Assembly (NCBI RefSeq): GCF_004341235.1
Contig: NZ_SLUP01000003.1
Coordinates: forward strand, 372,001-436,000
DNA length: 64,000 nucleotides
Reading direction: 5' to 3'
From: Mariniflexile fucanivorans
GTDB lineage: Bacteria > Bacteroidota > Bacteroidia > Flavobacteriales > Flavobacteriaceae
Shown piece by piece: positions 15,623 to 24,779 of this stretch. The position numbers and the translations under genes were made by a program. Positions within the stretch are counted from its first letter, which is position 1. Every line of letters begins with the position of its first letter. The notes beneath the pieces are model-generated. The model was not told the origin of the DNA. It ran no database searches and saw only the letters and a program-made list of their open reading frames with translations.

Positions 15623-17866
15623 TCAATTATTCATCAGTTCAATTTCATACGTCCCTTCTGGAATGTTAACGCTCACCCAATTTGTTCCTGAATCAATAAT
15701 GGGAAGATTGCTTCCTTCTATTTTTACTGAAGAAATACTAGGAGCGTAAAAGGTCACTTCTGTGCCAGGAGAAACAATCTGCCCTTTAGTTTTATTAATA
15801 TTCATATAAAGTGCAACAGGAGTATCCGATTTAAAACCTGTTTGAAAGTCCTTGCTTGTTTTAAATGATGTACCTTTTACAAAATAGGATATAAATTTAT
15901 CAGAAGATTTTCTATATAGGATATTTTCTCCTTGAAAAGTCTCTAAACCGTATTCACCAATAGAATTTCCATTTGAGATAAACGCAACATCTACTATTTC
16001 ACCTTGAGTAATTTCACTCCCTGTATAATCGCCCGCTTCAATTCTGGTTAAATTTCCTGTTTTATGGTTATTATCTCCGGGAAACAAAACGGTAAGAATA
16101 TTAGCTTGCTGATTGGTTGTATTATAGTTAGCATACATATAATCGGCAGCATACCCATATCCTGCTCTGGATTGATTTGCGGTTTTCTTTATTTCTACGG
16201 AAGCTGGAGGCGTACCTAAAAAAGTAGTTAATGTGGCTTTGTTTTCAGAATACACACGAGGCCCTGTGTTTCCTTTTTCTATTTTTATTTCAGAAAAGTA
16301 TTGTGTTTCGTTCTTAATGGTGTTTAAAATTGATGCATTTGGGTGCCATACGACATTTACATTATCGCCAGCATTATTGGTAGTTACATGATCCATGACC
16401 ACATAATAGCCGTTAACGCCGTTTGATGGTTGCATAAAAACAACATCTCTGAAATGGGTTCCCGCAATGGCTTTAGAACTGGAACCTCTAAAATATTCAA
16501 CATGTTCACCTAGAAGTCCTTCAACAATACCTTCAGCTTCTTTTGATGTATGTCTTTTTCCACCTATCATCAAAGTATTAGCAGATTCTGAATTTGAATG
16601 CATAAAATCAAAAGTGGCAGTGACTCCGTTAATAGTCGCATCTGCATTGGGTCCATCGTAACCAGCATTACGCAGTAAAATTTCACCGTAACCAGCCATA
16701 GCTAAAGCATTCGCTTCATAATGTGTATGGTATTCTGTATTTCCTTTCAGGTTGAGCATACTCATATAAAGCGCATTGGTAGACTGTTCTCTAGATTTTA
16801 AAGCCGCATAATTTTCAAATAAACGGCTTGGAGCCAAAACAGCATCGTCCGTATTAAAATCTATGGGATTATTTTTTTTAGCTGATCCAGCCATAATGAT
16901 GTAATTGGATAAATGTCCTTTCACTATGCCTTCAGAAACACCTGCGCCTTCACGTAATGTCCACATAGCGTATTTGTAAGCTTCTGGTGAAAAACGAGCA
17001 GCCGAGACAATGTGAGGAGACAAAATAATATGCCCATCTTCAATATCCCATGCCTTTTGATCGTCCGTATTTCGTGAATCTCCATACAACAAAATTCTAC
17101 CGAAGGGCGCTGTGGCATATCCATACATGAACTCTTTAAGTCCAACGATTCCCGGGTTACTGTAATAATCGTTGTAACCCATATATTCCATGATGTTTAT
17201 CGTGGTGTTTTTGGCTGCACGTTCAATGGAATTCCACCGTTGCACACAGTATCCGTTTCCAGCGGGGGAAACCCCATCATTAGGCATATAATGCTCTGAT
17301 AATCCTATATCAAACTCTTTCTTTGCTTCTTTAAATTTGGCATCATCTCCAAGATATTTGTAATACAACATTCTCATGGCCCAAGCGTGGGGATCCCACT
17401 TACCGATTACTAATGTCATGATTTTTTCTTCGAGCCAACCTTCATATTTTGAAAGGGCAGCAGCATCCAAATCATACCTAATTACATCAAGTGCCAAAAT
17501 CGCATAAAATAACTCATGGGAAGGTACAGATGAAGTTGCAGCACCATTTCCTATCTTCATAGTTCGGATTCTAGTCTCGAATTTATTTTTAATAGCGTTG
17601 ATGTATTTGCTTTTATTTGAAGGGTCGAGAATATAGGCAAGTGCATTGGATCCCATAACATCTCTGGTTTCACCATCGCCTTGATTTGCAACAGTCATGG
17701 CACTAGTTTTCATAGCTCCAAACATCTTTGATGTATTTGCTAGTTTTCGCCAGTATGAGTAATCTGTAGTATCTATAATATTTCCAGATAAACCTTGTAG
17801 TGGCATTAATGCAATACAAAATATTATTACTAAAACTAATTTGGAATGACCACTGGTTATTTTCAT
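15623..17866 (-). CDS. Heparinase II/III-type polysaccharide lyase (family uncertain)
   Basis: This 747-residue secreted protein has an N-terminal signal peptide (residues about 10-28) and an alpha-helical toroid of roughly 350 residues. A beta-sheet C-terminal half follows. The boundary segment YHTHYEANALAMAGYGEILL followed by RNAGYDGP is typical of heparinase II/III-like lyases, which cleave uronic-acid glycosidic bonds by beta-elimination. Candidate families include PL8, 12, 15, 17, 21 and 40, and I cannot choose among them by reading. An unsaturated-uronyl hydrolase (GH88) gene and the KDG genes nearby support lyase activity. The gene lies 37 bp from the next sulfatase and 38 bp from the peroxiredoxin-like gene. 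Confidence 0.75.
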   Translation of the reverse strand: MKITSGHSKLVLVIIFCIALMPLQGLSGNIIDTTDYSYWRKLANTSKMFGAMKTSAMTVANQGDGETRDVMGSNALAYILDPSNKSKYINAIKNKFETRIRTMKIGNGAATSSVPSHELFYAILALDVIRYDLDAAALSKYEGWLEEKIMTLVIGKWDPHAWAMRMLYYKYLGDDAKFKEAKKEFDIGLSEHYMPNDGVSPAGNGYCVQRWNSIERAAKNTTINIMEYMGYNDYYSNPGIVGLKEFMYGYATAPFGRILLYGDSRNTDDQKAWDIEDGHIILSPHIVSAARFSPEAYKYAMWTLREGAGVSEGIVKGHLSNYIIMAGSAKKNNPIDFNTDDAVLAPSRLFENYAALKSREQSTNALYMSMLNLKGNTEYHTHYEANALAMAGYGEILLRNAGYDGPNADATINGVTATFDFMHSNSESANTLMIGGKRHTSKEAEGIVEGLLGEHVEYFRGSSSKAIAGTHFRDVVFMQPSNGVNGYYVVMDHVTTNNAGDNVNVVWHPNASILNTIKNETQYFSEIKIEKGNTGPRVYSENKATLTTFLGTPPASVEIKKTANQSRAGYGYAADYMYANYNTTNQQANILTVLFPGDNNHKTGNLTRIEAGDYTGSEITQGEIVDVAFISNGNSIGEYGLETFQGENILYRKSSDKFISYFVKGTSFKTSKDFQTGFKSDTPVALYMNINKTKGQIVSPGTEVTFYAPSISSVKIEGSNLPIIDSGTNWVSVNIPEGTYEIELMNN

Positions 17867-17903
17867 GTTTTTATTACTATTTATGAAGTCTTTTTTTAAT
17901 ATT

Positions 17904-19499
17904 TTATTTTAACCATAAAGGAATTGAATCCTTTTCAACCCATTCCTGGATTAATTTATCTAAACTATCGCCTTTCCATGTTTTTGAACCCGCTGGTATG
18001 GCATCGTATTTTGGTAACCATTTTTTATGTACTTCAATAATTTCTGCATAATCAGGATTATTGGCTAAGTTTATATGTTCGCCTGGATCTGTTTTATGAT
18101 TATAAAGCTCTTCACCACCATCTCGATAATGAATATACCTCCAATCGTTACTTCTAACCGCATGGTTCTTATAATACCAAGTGGTTAAAACAGCTCTATC
18201 TTCCTTTTTTTCTGGTGAATTAATAAGTGGTACCAAACTCACGCCTTCTAGTTTTGGTAATTTAGGAAGGTTACAAAGTTCGGTTAACGTTGGGTAAATA
18301 TCTAACAAACTAACTACTTGGCTACTTTTTTGTCCGTTACTTTTATTGTTTGGTACCTTAAAAAATAAAGGAACTCTAGTTGCTTCTTCCCAAAGCGCTT
18401 GTTTCCTAAAATGACGTTTTTCTCCTAAATGTTGCCCATGGTCTGACCATAAAACAATAATGGTGTTTTTGGCATGCGGACTTTTTTCTAAAGCATCAAT
18501 AACCTTTCCTATTTGGTCATCTACAAAAGAGACACACGCTAAATATGATTGCACCAGTTCTGGCAAGATTTCTTTTTTAGCAGATACATCGCCCCAACCA
18601 CCTTTAGGTGTGTAGCCGTAAGCGATGGCTTTTCCCATCATAGGAATATCTTCCATTTCGTTTTCAGGCACTTCTGGTACGATTATATCTTCAATAGGAT
18701 ATAAATCGAAATACTTTTTAGGCGCTGTATAAGGTACATGAGGACGAATAAATCCAACCGCCAAAAAGAACGGTTTTTCTTGAGATTCATTTAATTTATT
18801 AATAGCCCAATTAGCAATTTGCTCATCGTACATACCTTCTTTTGGAATATCTTCTTTTTCTAAAGGACCACCACATAAAGAGTAAAATCGGTTGGTGTCT
18901 TTATAGTTTTCATTGATATTATCTTCACCGTAAAGCTGAACTAATTGTCCACCACCTTTAGGAAATGGATAAAACATATTGCCTCTATAACCAAATCCGT
19001 TTTCTTTAATATGCTTTTCCATACCATTCCAAAAATGTGGTGCATATGCTGTCCAAAAATTATCGGTTTTATCAGGATAATCAGATTCTCCATCATGAAA
19101 TACTTTTCCAGCAGCATAAGTATTATAGCCATTGTTCTTAAAGTGTTCCGGAAGCATTTTATGATTCGCCATTACCGTGTCATAATTTTTTCGCATGTTT
19201 TGAGTAGAACTGTACCAACCAGATGTTGTTGGATGCATACCACTAAGCAGTGAATTTCTGGAAGCCGTACAAACAGCTTGCGAACAATGTGCATTGGTAA
19301 ACAAAACACCTTGACCAAAAAGCTTATCCATATTAGGTGTTTTAACCTGCGGATTTGCCAACAAAGCGCCTTCCCAATCGTTTAAATCATCTACTGAAAT
19401 GAAAAGGACATTTGGTTTTTCAATAGTTTTATTTTTTTTAGATGATGAACAATTTGTTAAAAAAAATATACTTATAAAAACTATGATAATTTGTTTCAT
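17904..19499 (-). CDS. Sulfatase (S1, iduronate-2-sulfatase-like), lipoprotein
   Basis: This 531-residue protein has a lipobox (FFLTNC, Cys17). The metal-binding start VLFISVDDLNDW lies at 31-42. The formylglycine site is CTASR at 77-81, so Cys77 would become formylglycine. Ala replaces Pro in the usual C-x-P-x-R, a tolerated variant. ALWEEATRVPLFFKVP and WSDHGQHLGEKRHFRKQ follow as usual in the iduronate-2-sulfatase-like group. It removes sulfate esters from sugar residues at the periplasm or outer surface. It lies in the operon between the beta-propeller lipoprotein and the lyase. Maturation needs an anaerobic sulfatase-maturing enzyme that is not encoded in this window. Confidence 0.92.
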   Translation of the reverse strand: MKQIIIVFISIFFLTNCSSSKKNKTIEKPNVLFISVDDLNDWEGALLANPQVKTPNMDKLFGQGVLFTNAHCSQAVCTASRNSLLSGMHPTTSGWYSSTQNMRKNYDTVMANHKMLPEHFKNNGYNTYAAGKVFHDGESDYPDKTDNFWTAYAPHFWNGMEKHIKENGFGYRGNMFYPFPKGGGQLVQLYGEDNINENYKDTNRFYSLCGGPLEKEDIPKEGMYDEQIANWAINKLNESQEKPFFLAVGFIRPHVPYTAPKKYFDLYPIEDIIVPEVPENEMEDIPMMGKAIAYGYTPKGGWGDVSAKKEILPELVQSYLACVSFVDDQIGKVIDALEKSPHAKNTIIVLWSDHGQHLGEKRHFRKQALWEEATRVPLFFKVPNNKSNGQKSSQVVSLLDIYPTLTELCNLPKLPKLEGVSLVPLINSPEKKEDRAVLTTWYYKNHAVRSNDWRYIHYRDGGEELYNHKTDPGEHINLANNPDYAEIIEVHKKWLPKYDAIPAGSKTWKGDSLDKLIQEWVEKDSIPLWLK

Positions 19500-19526
19500 A
19501 ATCTAGTTATTAACTATGATTTTTAT

Positions 19527-20510
19527 TTAGATTGATTTTTTGAGTTTTGCCACTGCAATTCCAAACTCACCAGATATGGAATAGTAGAGATATACATCAT
19601 TTTTATCAATAAAAATAGCGGGATCTCTTAATTCGTGTACGGGTACTTTTGAAAATCCGCTTACGGATTCTTGAATAGGCAATTTTACACCTTCATAATC
19701 CATTTCGGGTTTTAAAACTTCCTCTTGCGCACTTGCTTTCCAGTTTTTCCAAATCCCATCTGAAAGATTGACTTCACACTTAAGAATCCGTTCGGGAGCA
19801 TCGCCTTTTTGGGAATAAAACACAATAAGTTTATCACCACTTAAAGTGACTGCCGTATGTCTTGCTTTTGGCAATATATTAACGCCCTTTTCAAATGGAG
19901 TTAAACCATCTTTAGAACGGTAAAATGTTCCTGTAACTAGGGCATAATAATCTCCTTTGTATTTAAAAACACGAAAATAGGAAGGTCCTAATATGGTTTC
20001 GGAAGCTGTGAAATTCACCCCATCTTTAGAGGTACTTACAAAGGTTTTTTGTCCTGATTTGTCTTGATTATAACCATGAAAATACATTCTTATGGTTTTG
20101 GATGCTTCATCAATAATTACGTCTGGTGATGCAATATGTCCTTTGGCTGCTGTATTATCTATATGAAGTACGCCTGGTTTGTAAACTGTCCACGGCCCCA
20201 TAGGCGCATTTGCATAAGCCAATCGAAGATATTTACCATGATGATCTGCAAAATACATATAGTATTTCCCTAACGGATTTTCAACCCAATTTGGGACTTT
20301 AATTACAGAAGGCCCATTTATGTTTTTTCCTAAAACACCCTCTAAACCTTCCATATCTGGATAAATCATAGGGTTGTTTTCTGAACGTTCAAAAGAATAA
20401 TTATCGTCCACCAACATTTTGGAAGTAGACACACATGCCGTAGCAGCAATTAAGATAAAGAAACAACTGAATTTGTAAAGTGATTTTAAATATGTGGTTC
20501 TAATTTTCAT
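19527..20510 (-). CDS. Beta-propeller glycoside hydrolase-like lipoprotein (GH43/GH117-like fold)
   Basis: I chose Met at 20510 because it begins a good lipoprotein signal (FFILIAATAC); an upstream Met at 20519 is also in frame. The protein of about 327 residues has repeated blades such as GKYYMYFADHHGKYLRLAYA, GHIASPDVIID and HELRDPAIFIDKNDVYLYYS, the pattern of five-bladed beta-propeller hydrolases of the GH32/43/117 clans. Catalytic residues cannot be fixed by eye. The start overlaps the stop region of the upstream agarase-like gene by 11 bp, showing translational coupling, so the two enzymes probably work on the same oligosaccharide. Specificity is unknown. Confidence 0.7.
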   Translation of the reverse strand: MKIRTTYLKSLYKFSCFFILIAATACVSTSKMLVDDNYSFERSENNPMIYPDMEGLEGVLGKNINGPSVIKVPNWVENPLGKYYMYFADHHGKYLRLAYANAPMGPWTVYKPGVLHIDNTAAKGHIASPDVIIDEASKTIRMYFHGYNQDKSGQKTFVSTSKDGVNFTASETILGPSYFRVFKYKGDYYALVTGTFYRSKDGLTPFEKGVNILPKARHTAVTLSGDKLIVFYSQKGDAPERILKCEVNLSDGIWKNWKASAQEEVLKPEMDYEGVKLPIQESVSGFSKVPVHELRDPAIFIDKNDVYLYYSISGEFGIAVAKLKKSI

Positions 20511-21933
20511 GAGTATCAAAATATGCTATTAGGTTATATATATTTGTGTTTATTTCATTCATTTTTTCCATCAAGGGTTTCCAAACCTTATATTGGTTAC
20601 TAACTATACCTTTATTAGCATCAATGTTTGAAGGATCCACACCTTTTGCGGTAGGGTCGTTGTCTTGGTATTTAAAATAATGCCAACCTACGCAGTTTTT
20701 AGATTCTAACAAAGCGAGATTGTAGTTTTGATAAAACAAACCACGGTCTTTTTGTGTTCTAACTATCCAACCCGCACCACTAGTATTACCCATTCCGGAA
20801 TCTTCGCCTTTAACGTAGTACTCCGTTACAATAAAAGGTTTGCCCGACCATTTTGACCAATTTGCCATTTGTTCTGCATCGGGTGTCCAATAATTGTAAT
20901 AATTATTAGAAATAACATCCAGATGCTTTCCAGCTGCTTTCATAAACTGTTCATAATTTTTTTCAGCTGCATAAAAACGAGATCCAATATACATGTGGTT
21001 GGGGTCGTATTTCTTTATAGCTTTAGAAACAATGGAAAAATATTTCTCGGCAGCAAACGCCATAAATAATTCGCGGTGTTTATCGGTTATTTGTTCTTTA
21101 GTTATTCCGTTATCTAACAACCATTTGTTGGCAGCAATATATCCGTAATCAGCTTTTTTCAAACTTAAATAATTATCTAAAGCTTCAAATTTAAAAGGCA
21201 TTTCGTTATCTGAAAAATGCCCGAATAAATTAGGATCATCTTTATAGGTGACTAGTTGTTTAGCGTGTTCATCGCAAAAAGTTTCAAAATCTGGATCAAA
21301 AACAAAAATAGCATCATTTGGATATCCAATATGTCCAGATTGTTGATAGGTACCTCCACGTTTTCTACCATAACTGCTCATAAAATTCCAAATAATGGTG
21401 TACGCTATTGGTTTTTCCAGTGTTTTATTGGCTTCTACAATCGCCTCTACGTCACTCCACGAACCTGTACAATTAAACCCATTTTCCTGTAACATTTCAA
21501 CAGTTTCATTAATCCAATTTGTTTTATTTCCAAATTTTTGAATGAATGCCTCCTTCGTTCTTTTTGATTTTCCTTCGGTAACACCATTTAAAGCGATGTT
21601 GAAATATTTGTAGCCTAATGGGTCTATGCCCCACCAACGATCACCAATTTTTTTCACATGATAAAAGCCCGTAGCAAAATTAGTTGGTTGGTTTATATCG
21701 CCACCATACTTACTTAATTGCGTGTTTTTACTTTCAAAATCTGGTAATAACGCTAAAGTACGCGTTTTAAAAGGCTTATAGTCTTTATAGCTTCTCGTGC
21801 CATCCTCATTATACACCTTTACTCTAGCATCTACTAAAATATGGTCTGGTTTTGTGTTGTTTTGAGCAAATACAGTCGCATAATTCCATTCAAATAGAAT
21901 CATTATCAAAAAAATGTATATTGTATTTTTCAT
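20500..21933 (-). CDS. Agarase-like clan A glycoside hydrolase (GH50-like)
   Basis: This 477-residue secreted protein has a signal peptide ending near residue 23 (YATVFAQ). The N-terminal region GDRWWGIDPLGYKYFNIALNG recalls beta-agarases. Catalytic candidates are Glu244 in FGHFSDNEMPF (acid/base after Asn, as in clan GH-A) and Glu371 in FIVTEYYVKGEDSGMGNTSG (nucleophile). The block FYQNYNLALLESKNCVGWHYF and the following KYQDND are also shared with agarase-annotated proteins. It may act on galactan or on another marine polymer. Family membership is by motif memory and is tentative. It overlaps the following beta-propeller gene. Upstream is a 252-bp gap, unusually large inside this operon. 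Confidence 0.7.
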   Translation of the reverse strand: MKNTIYIFLIMILFEWNYATVFAQNNTKPDHILVDARVKVYNEDGTRSYKDYKPFKTRTLALLPDFESKNTQLSKYGGDINQPTNFATGFYHVKKIGDRWWGIDPLGYKYFNIALNGVTEGKSKRTKEAFIQKFGNKTNWINETVEMLQENGFNCTGSWSDVEAIVEANKTLEKPIAYTIIWNFMSSYGRKRGGTYQQSGHIGYPNDAIFVFDPDFETFCDEHAKQLVTYKDDPNLFGHFSDNEMPFKFEALDNYLSLKKADYGYIAANKWLLDNGITKEQITDKHRELFMAFAAEKYFSIVSKAIKKYDPNHMYIGSRFYAAEKNYEQFMKAAGKHLDVISNNYYNYWTPDAEQMANWSKWSGKPFIVTEYYVKGEDSGMGNTSGAGWIVRTQKDRGLFYQNYNLALLESKNCVGWHYFKYQDNDPTAKGVDPSNIDANKGIVSNQYKVWKPLMEKMNEINTNIYNLIAYFDTHEN

Positions 21934-22185
21934 AAATTATTTACTAATATTTAATTTCTTATTCTGATAAAAGGTTAATTGAATCGTGATTCATTTCAAA
22001 TTAATATCAGATATGCTTATTTTTTGCACATTGTTTGTCTCAGAGTTTGAAATTCGCATTGCTATAATTGTCATTTTTTTTATTTACCCATGCAATTGGC
22101 AGAGATAACGTATTTCGTAATCCATAGCGCTCCGATGTCTTTTAACCAATGTTTAATTGCCCCTAGAGTTGCTTACGGTTTTTTT

Positions 22186-23310
22186 TCAGCGAACACTCTC
22201 AAGGATTTTTTCCTGTTGAACAACGAAACTACCAAAGTTATCTCCAGACGAAGTGGTATGCCATAACCCCAAATCATCAATTGTTTTAAATCCTTTTTTG
22301 GTTAGCTTTTTTTTCTTATCCTGAGGCCAGTTATGAGCTTCAATCAATACTTTGTTGAGTCGTTTAATATTTTGAGGAACCGTTGGAGGCGTTGCAGGAT
22401 TGCTCACAAACGCCTCCGACAAAACACGGCCGATAGATAGTGCCGGCGTCTTTTTTTTACTTAGGTAGGTAATGGTTGGAGCGATATCAATAATCTCACA
22501 ATACTCAAAAGTCGCACCCTTTCTAACATCAGGCCCCACTATCAAAAGCGGCGTTACATTCGAGGGCGGACTGTAAGGTTCGTGCCAACCTTCATTGGCT
22601 TGCCCGTTGTCACTACAAATTATAAGCACCGTATTTTCCCATTTGTTATTCTCCTTAAGATATTCTACGAATCGGCCCAATTGACGATCTGCCTCTGTAA
22701 TGGCTGTTCGATAAGGGGACTGCTTATGCCAAATATTACGATGATAAGGTTCATTCTCAGTCCAGTTTTTTGATATTTTAAGCCCTTCGATTCCAGGACG
22801 TTGGAGATGAACACGCATAAACTTAGGCTCGGACACTTTCATAAACTCCATGCTTAAATTTATAACCAAAGAGTCGGGATTGAAGGAACTTGCCATATAG
22901 GTCCCAAAATCTTCGCTCACGTCTTCATAGGCACGGGCATTAACAATAAAAGCGGTCTCATTATCTTTAAAGGAATGCTGTATCATTGATTTTCGAACAC
23001 CATCCTTTCCAGTGAAAGGGGTCCCTGTCATCAACATAGGATTGGGCATGGAACAAGACCAAGGGTAGGTACTGCTCTTTTCAGGGTGACCCGCTAAAGT
23101 TAAGTGCATTTCTTTATAATAACTTCCCTCTGCTTTCAGAGCATTGAAATTTGGCATATCAATTTTTACCGGAGCCTCGGTTGATAAGCCTTCAATAATA
23201 AATAAGACGACAAGGTCGGGTGCCGGTGGTTTTGTAGTTGCATTACTTGAATTCACAGCAAAAATCAAAAAGAAAAATATAATAAGGTTTTTAGTTTTAA
23301 AAAAAATCAT
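22186..23310 (-). CDS. Alkaline-phosphatase-superfamily hydrolase without sulfatase motif (phosphodiesterase-like)
   Basis: This 374-residue secreted protein has a signal peptide (residues 8-24). Its C-terminal half looks sulfatase-like (VLIICSDNGQANEGWHEPYS). The key N-terminal sites differ. The metal pair DD of sulfatases is replaced by IIEGLS (Glu40-Gly41), and the formylglycine site reads CSMPN (86-90) with neither Pro nor Arg in the required places. The SMPNPMLMTGTPFTGKDG string instead resembles the T-x-P-N...TG..P...G core of nucleotide pyrophosphatase/phosphodiesterases, with Ser87 in the nucleophile position. It may hydrolyse a phosphodiester or be a divergent or inactive sulfatase relative. 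It is shorter than the neighbouring sulfatases. Confidence 0.7.
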   Translation of the reverse strand: MIFFKTKNLIIFFFLIFAVNSSNATTKPPAPDLVVLFIIEGLSTEAPVKIDMPNFNALKAEGSYYKEMHLTLAGHPEKSSTYPWSCSMPNPMLMTGTPFTGKDGVRKSMIQHSFKDNETAFIVNARAYEDVSEDFGTYMASSFNPDSLVINLSMEFMKVSEPKFMRVHLQRPGIEGLKISKNWTENEPYHRNIWHKQSPYRTAITEADRQLGRFVEYLKENNKWENTVLIICSDNGQANEGWHEPYSPPSNVTPLLIVGPDVRKGATFEYCEIIDIAPTITYLSKKKTPALSIGRVLSEAFVSNPATPPTVPQNIKRLNKVLIEAHNWPQDKKKKLTKKGFKTIDDLGLWHTTSSGDNFGSFVVQQEKILESVR

Positions 23311-23378
23311 AGTGTCTTTTGTATTATTGTGTTTTCAATTTTAATTATATTATTTCACAAAGGAAATTCAGCTTAAAT

Positions 23379-24734
23379 CTAATTATCTTGAGATTTGTTC
23401 GGTATATACTTGGCTAAATCGGCTTTTATTTTGTTCATATTAAGGTTTCCTGCTAGGTTTGTCCATTCATTTGGGTCGTTCTGATGGTCATACAATTCTT
23501 CGCCCCCATCAGCATACCGTATATAGCGATAGCGCTCATTTTGAATGGCATAGCAATCTTTATTGTAACCAGTAACAGATGGATATGACCATGCTGTTGA
23601 TGGATTCTTTATTAACGGAACGAGACTTCTACCCTCATTTTTTGAATTTTTAGGTAACCCACTCATTTCCAATAATGTTGGATAAATATCAAGTAAACTC
23701 ACAACCCGGTCACTACTTTTGCCCTTAGGCACTTCAGGACCAGCAAACAATAGTGGCACGTGCGTAGATCGCTCCCATAACGTTGCTTTTTGAAAGGTGT
23801 TTTTTTCACCCATTTGGTAGCCATGGTCTGACCATAAAACAATTATTGTGTTTTTGCTGTATTCGCTTTCTTCAAGAGCCTTAATAACTTTTCCGATTTG
23901 GTGATCCACAAAAGTGATTGAGGCCAAATAGGAATGAACAATATCTCTCCACTGGTCTGTTTCAATGGCCCATTCTGTTCTTGGCATTTGATTCTTGATA
24001 TTTTTAAGACCTAGCTTTGGGATGTCTTCAAGATCATCTTTTTTATACTCAGGTAGTTTTATCTTTTCTCGGTCGTACATATCCCACCATTTTTTAGGAA
24101 CATACCAAGGGTTGTGAGGACGCAAAAAGCCAACCATTAGAAAAAATGGCTTATCATGTTTTTTACTAAGCTGATCAGCAGCCCAATTAGCTGCCTGGTG
24201 ATCGGGCATTTGTTCATCCGTTTCAGGGTCTTTAGCCCAATCCGTCATAGTTCCGTTTTGGTGCCAATTTCTCTGCAACTTTCCAAGTCCAGAACTGAAA
24301 GATCCTCGCCCACCAGTTTCGTCCAACGTCCCTTCAGGTAAATGACCATGCAAAATTTTGCCTACTGCTAGCGTTTCGTATCCGTTATTGCGAAACCAAG
24401 TATGCATAAGTTCAGAGCCGAGTGCTTTTGTTGATTCTTGAACAACATCATCTTCGTTTAAACTTCCTGATAAATTATGAGGATAAAATCCAGACATCAC
24501 ACTTGCTCTCGAGGGACCGCATACCGAATATTGACAATAAGCATTATTAAACACCGTACCTTGATTGGCTAACTTGTCAAGATTTGGAGTAATTGCTCCT
24601 TCATATCGATTTGCATAGGATGGAAAATCATTCAGGTCATCAACCGATATGAATAATACATTCGGTTTCTCTTGTGCATAACAAAAATGACAAAGAGTTA
24701 CAATGAAGAAGGATAAAAGTATGTTACTTTTCAT
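23379..24734 (-). CDS. Sulfatase (S1 family)
   Basis: This 451-residue secreted protein has a signal peptide ending near residue 20 (FCYAQ) and the metal-binding segment VLFISVDDLNDF. The canonical formylglycine motif CGPSR is at 72-76. WSDHGYQMGEKNTFQKATLWE supplies later metal and sulfate-binding residues. The pattern is close to the iduronate-2-sulfatase-like proteins, as in the sulfatase at 17904-19499, although the two are clearly diverged. It ends with YRYIRYADGGEELYDHQNDP, typical of these enzymes. It sits 46 bp after the next sulfatase in transcription order. Activation depends on a maturase encoded elsewhere. Confidence 0.92.
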   Translation of the reverse strand: MKSNILLSFFIVTLCHFCYAQEKPNVLFISVDDLNDFPSYANRYEGAITPNLDKLANQGTVFNNAYCQYSVCGPSRASVMSGFYPHNLSGSLNEDDVVQESTKALGSELMHTWFRNNGYETLAVGKILHGHLPEGTLDETGGRGSFSSGLGKLQRNWHQNGTMTDWAKDPETDEQMPDHQAANWAADQLSKKHDKPFFLMVGFLRPHNPWYVPKKWWDMYDREKIKLPEYKKDDLEDIPKLGLKNIKNQMPRTEWAIETDQWRDIVHSYLASITFVDHQIGKVIKALEESEYSKNTIIVLWSDHGYQMGEKNTFQKATLWERSTHVPLLFAGPEVPKGKSSDRVVSLLDIYPTLLEMSGLPKNSKNEGRSLVPLIKNPSTAWSYPSVTGYNKDCYAIQNERYRYIRYADGGEELYDHQNDPNEWTNLAGNLNMNKIKADLAKYIPNKSQDN

Positions 24735-24779
24735 TCGTTTAAATTATTATCAAAAAAGATTATTTATAACGTGATAGGT

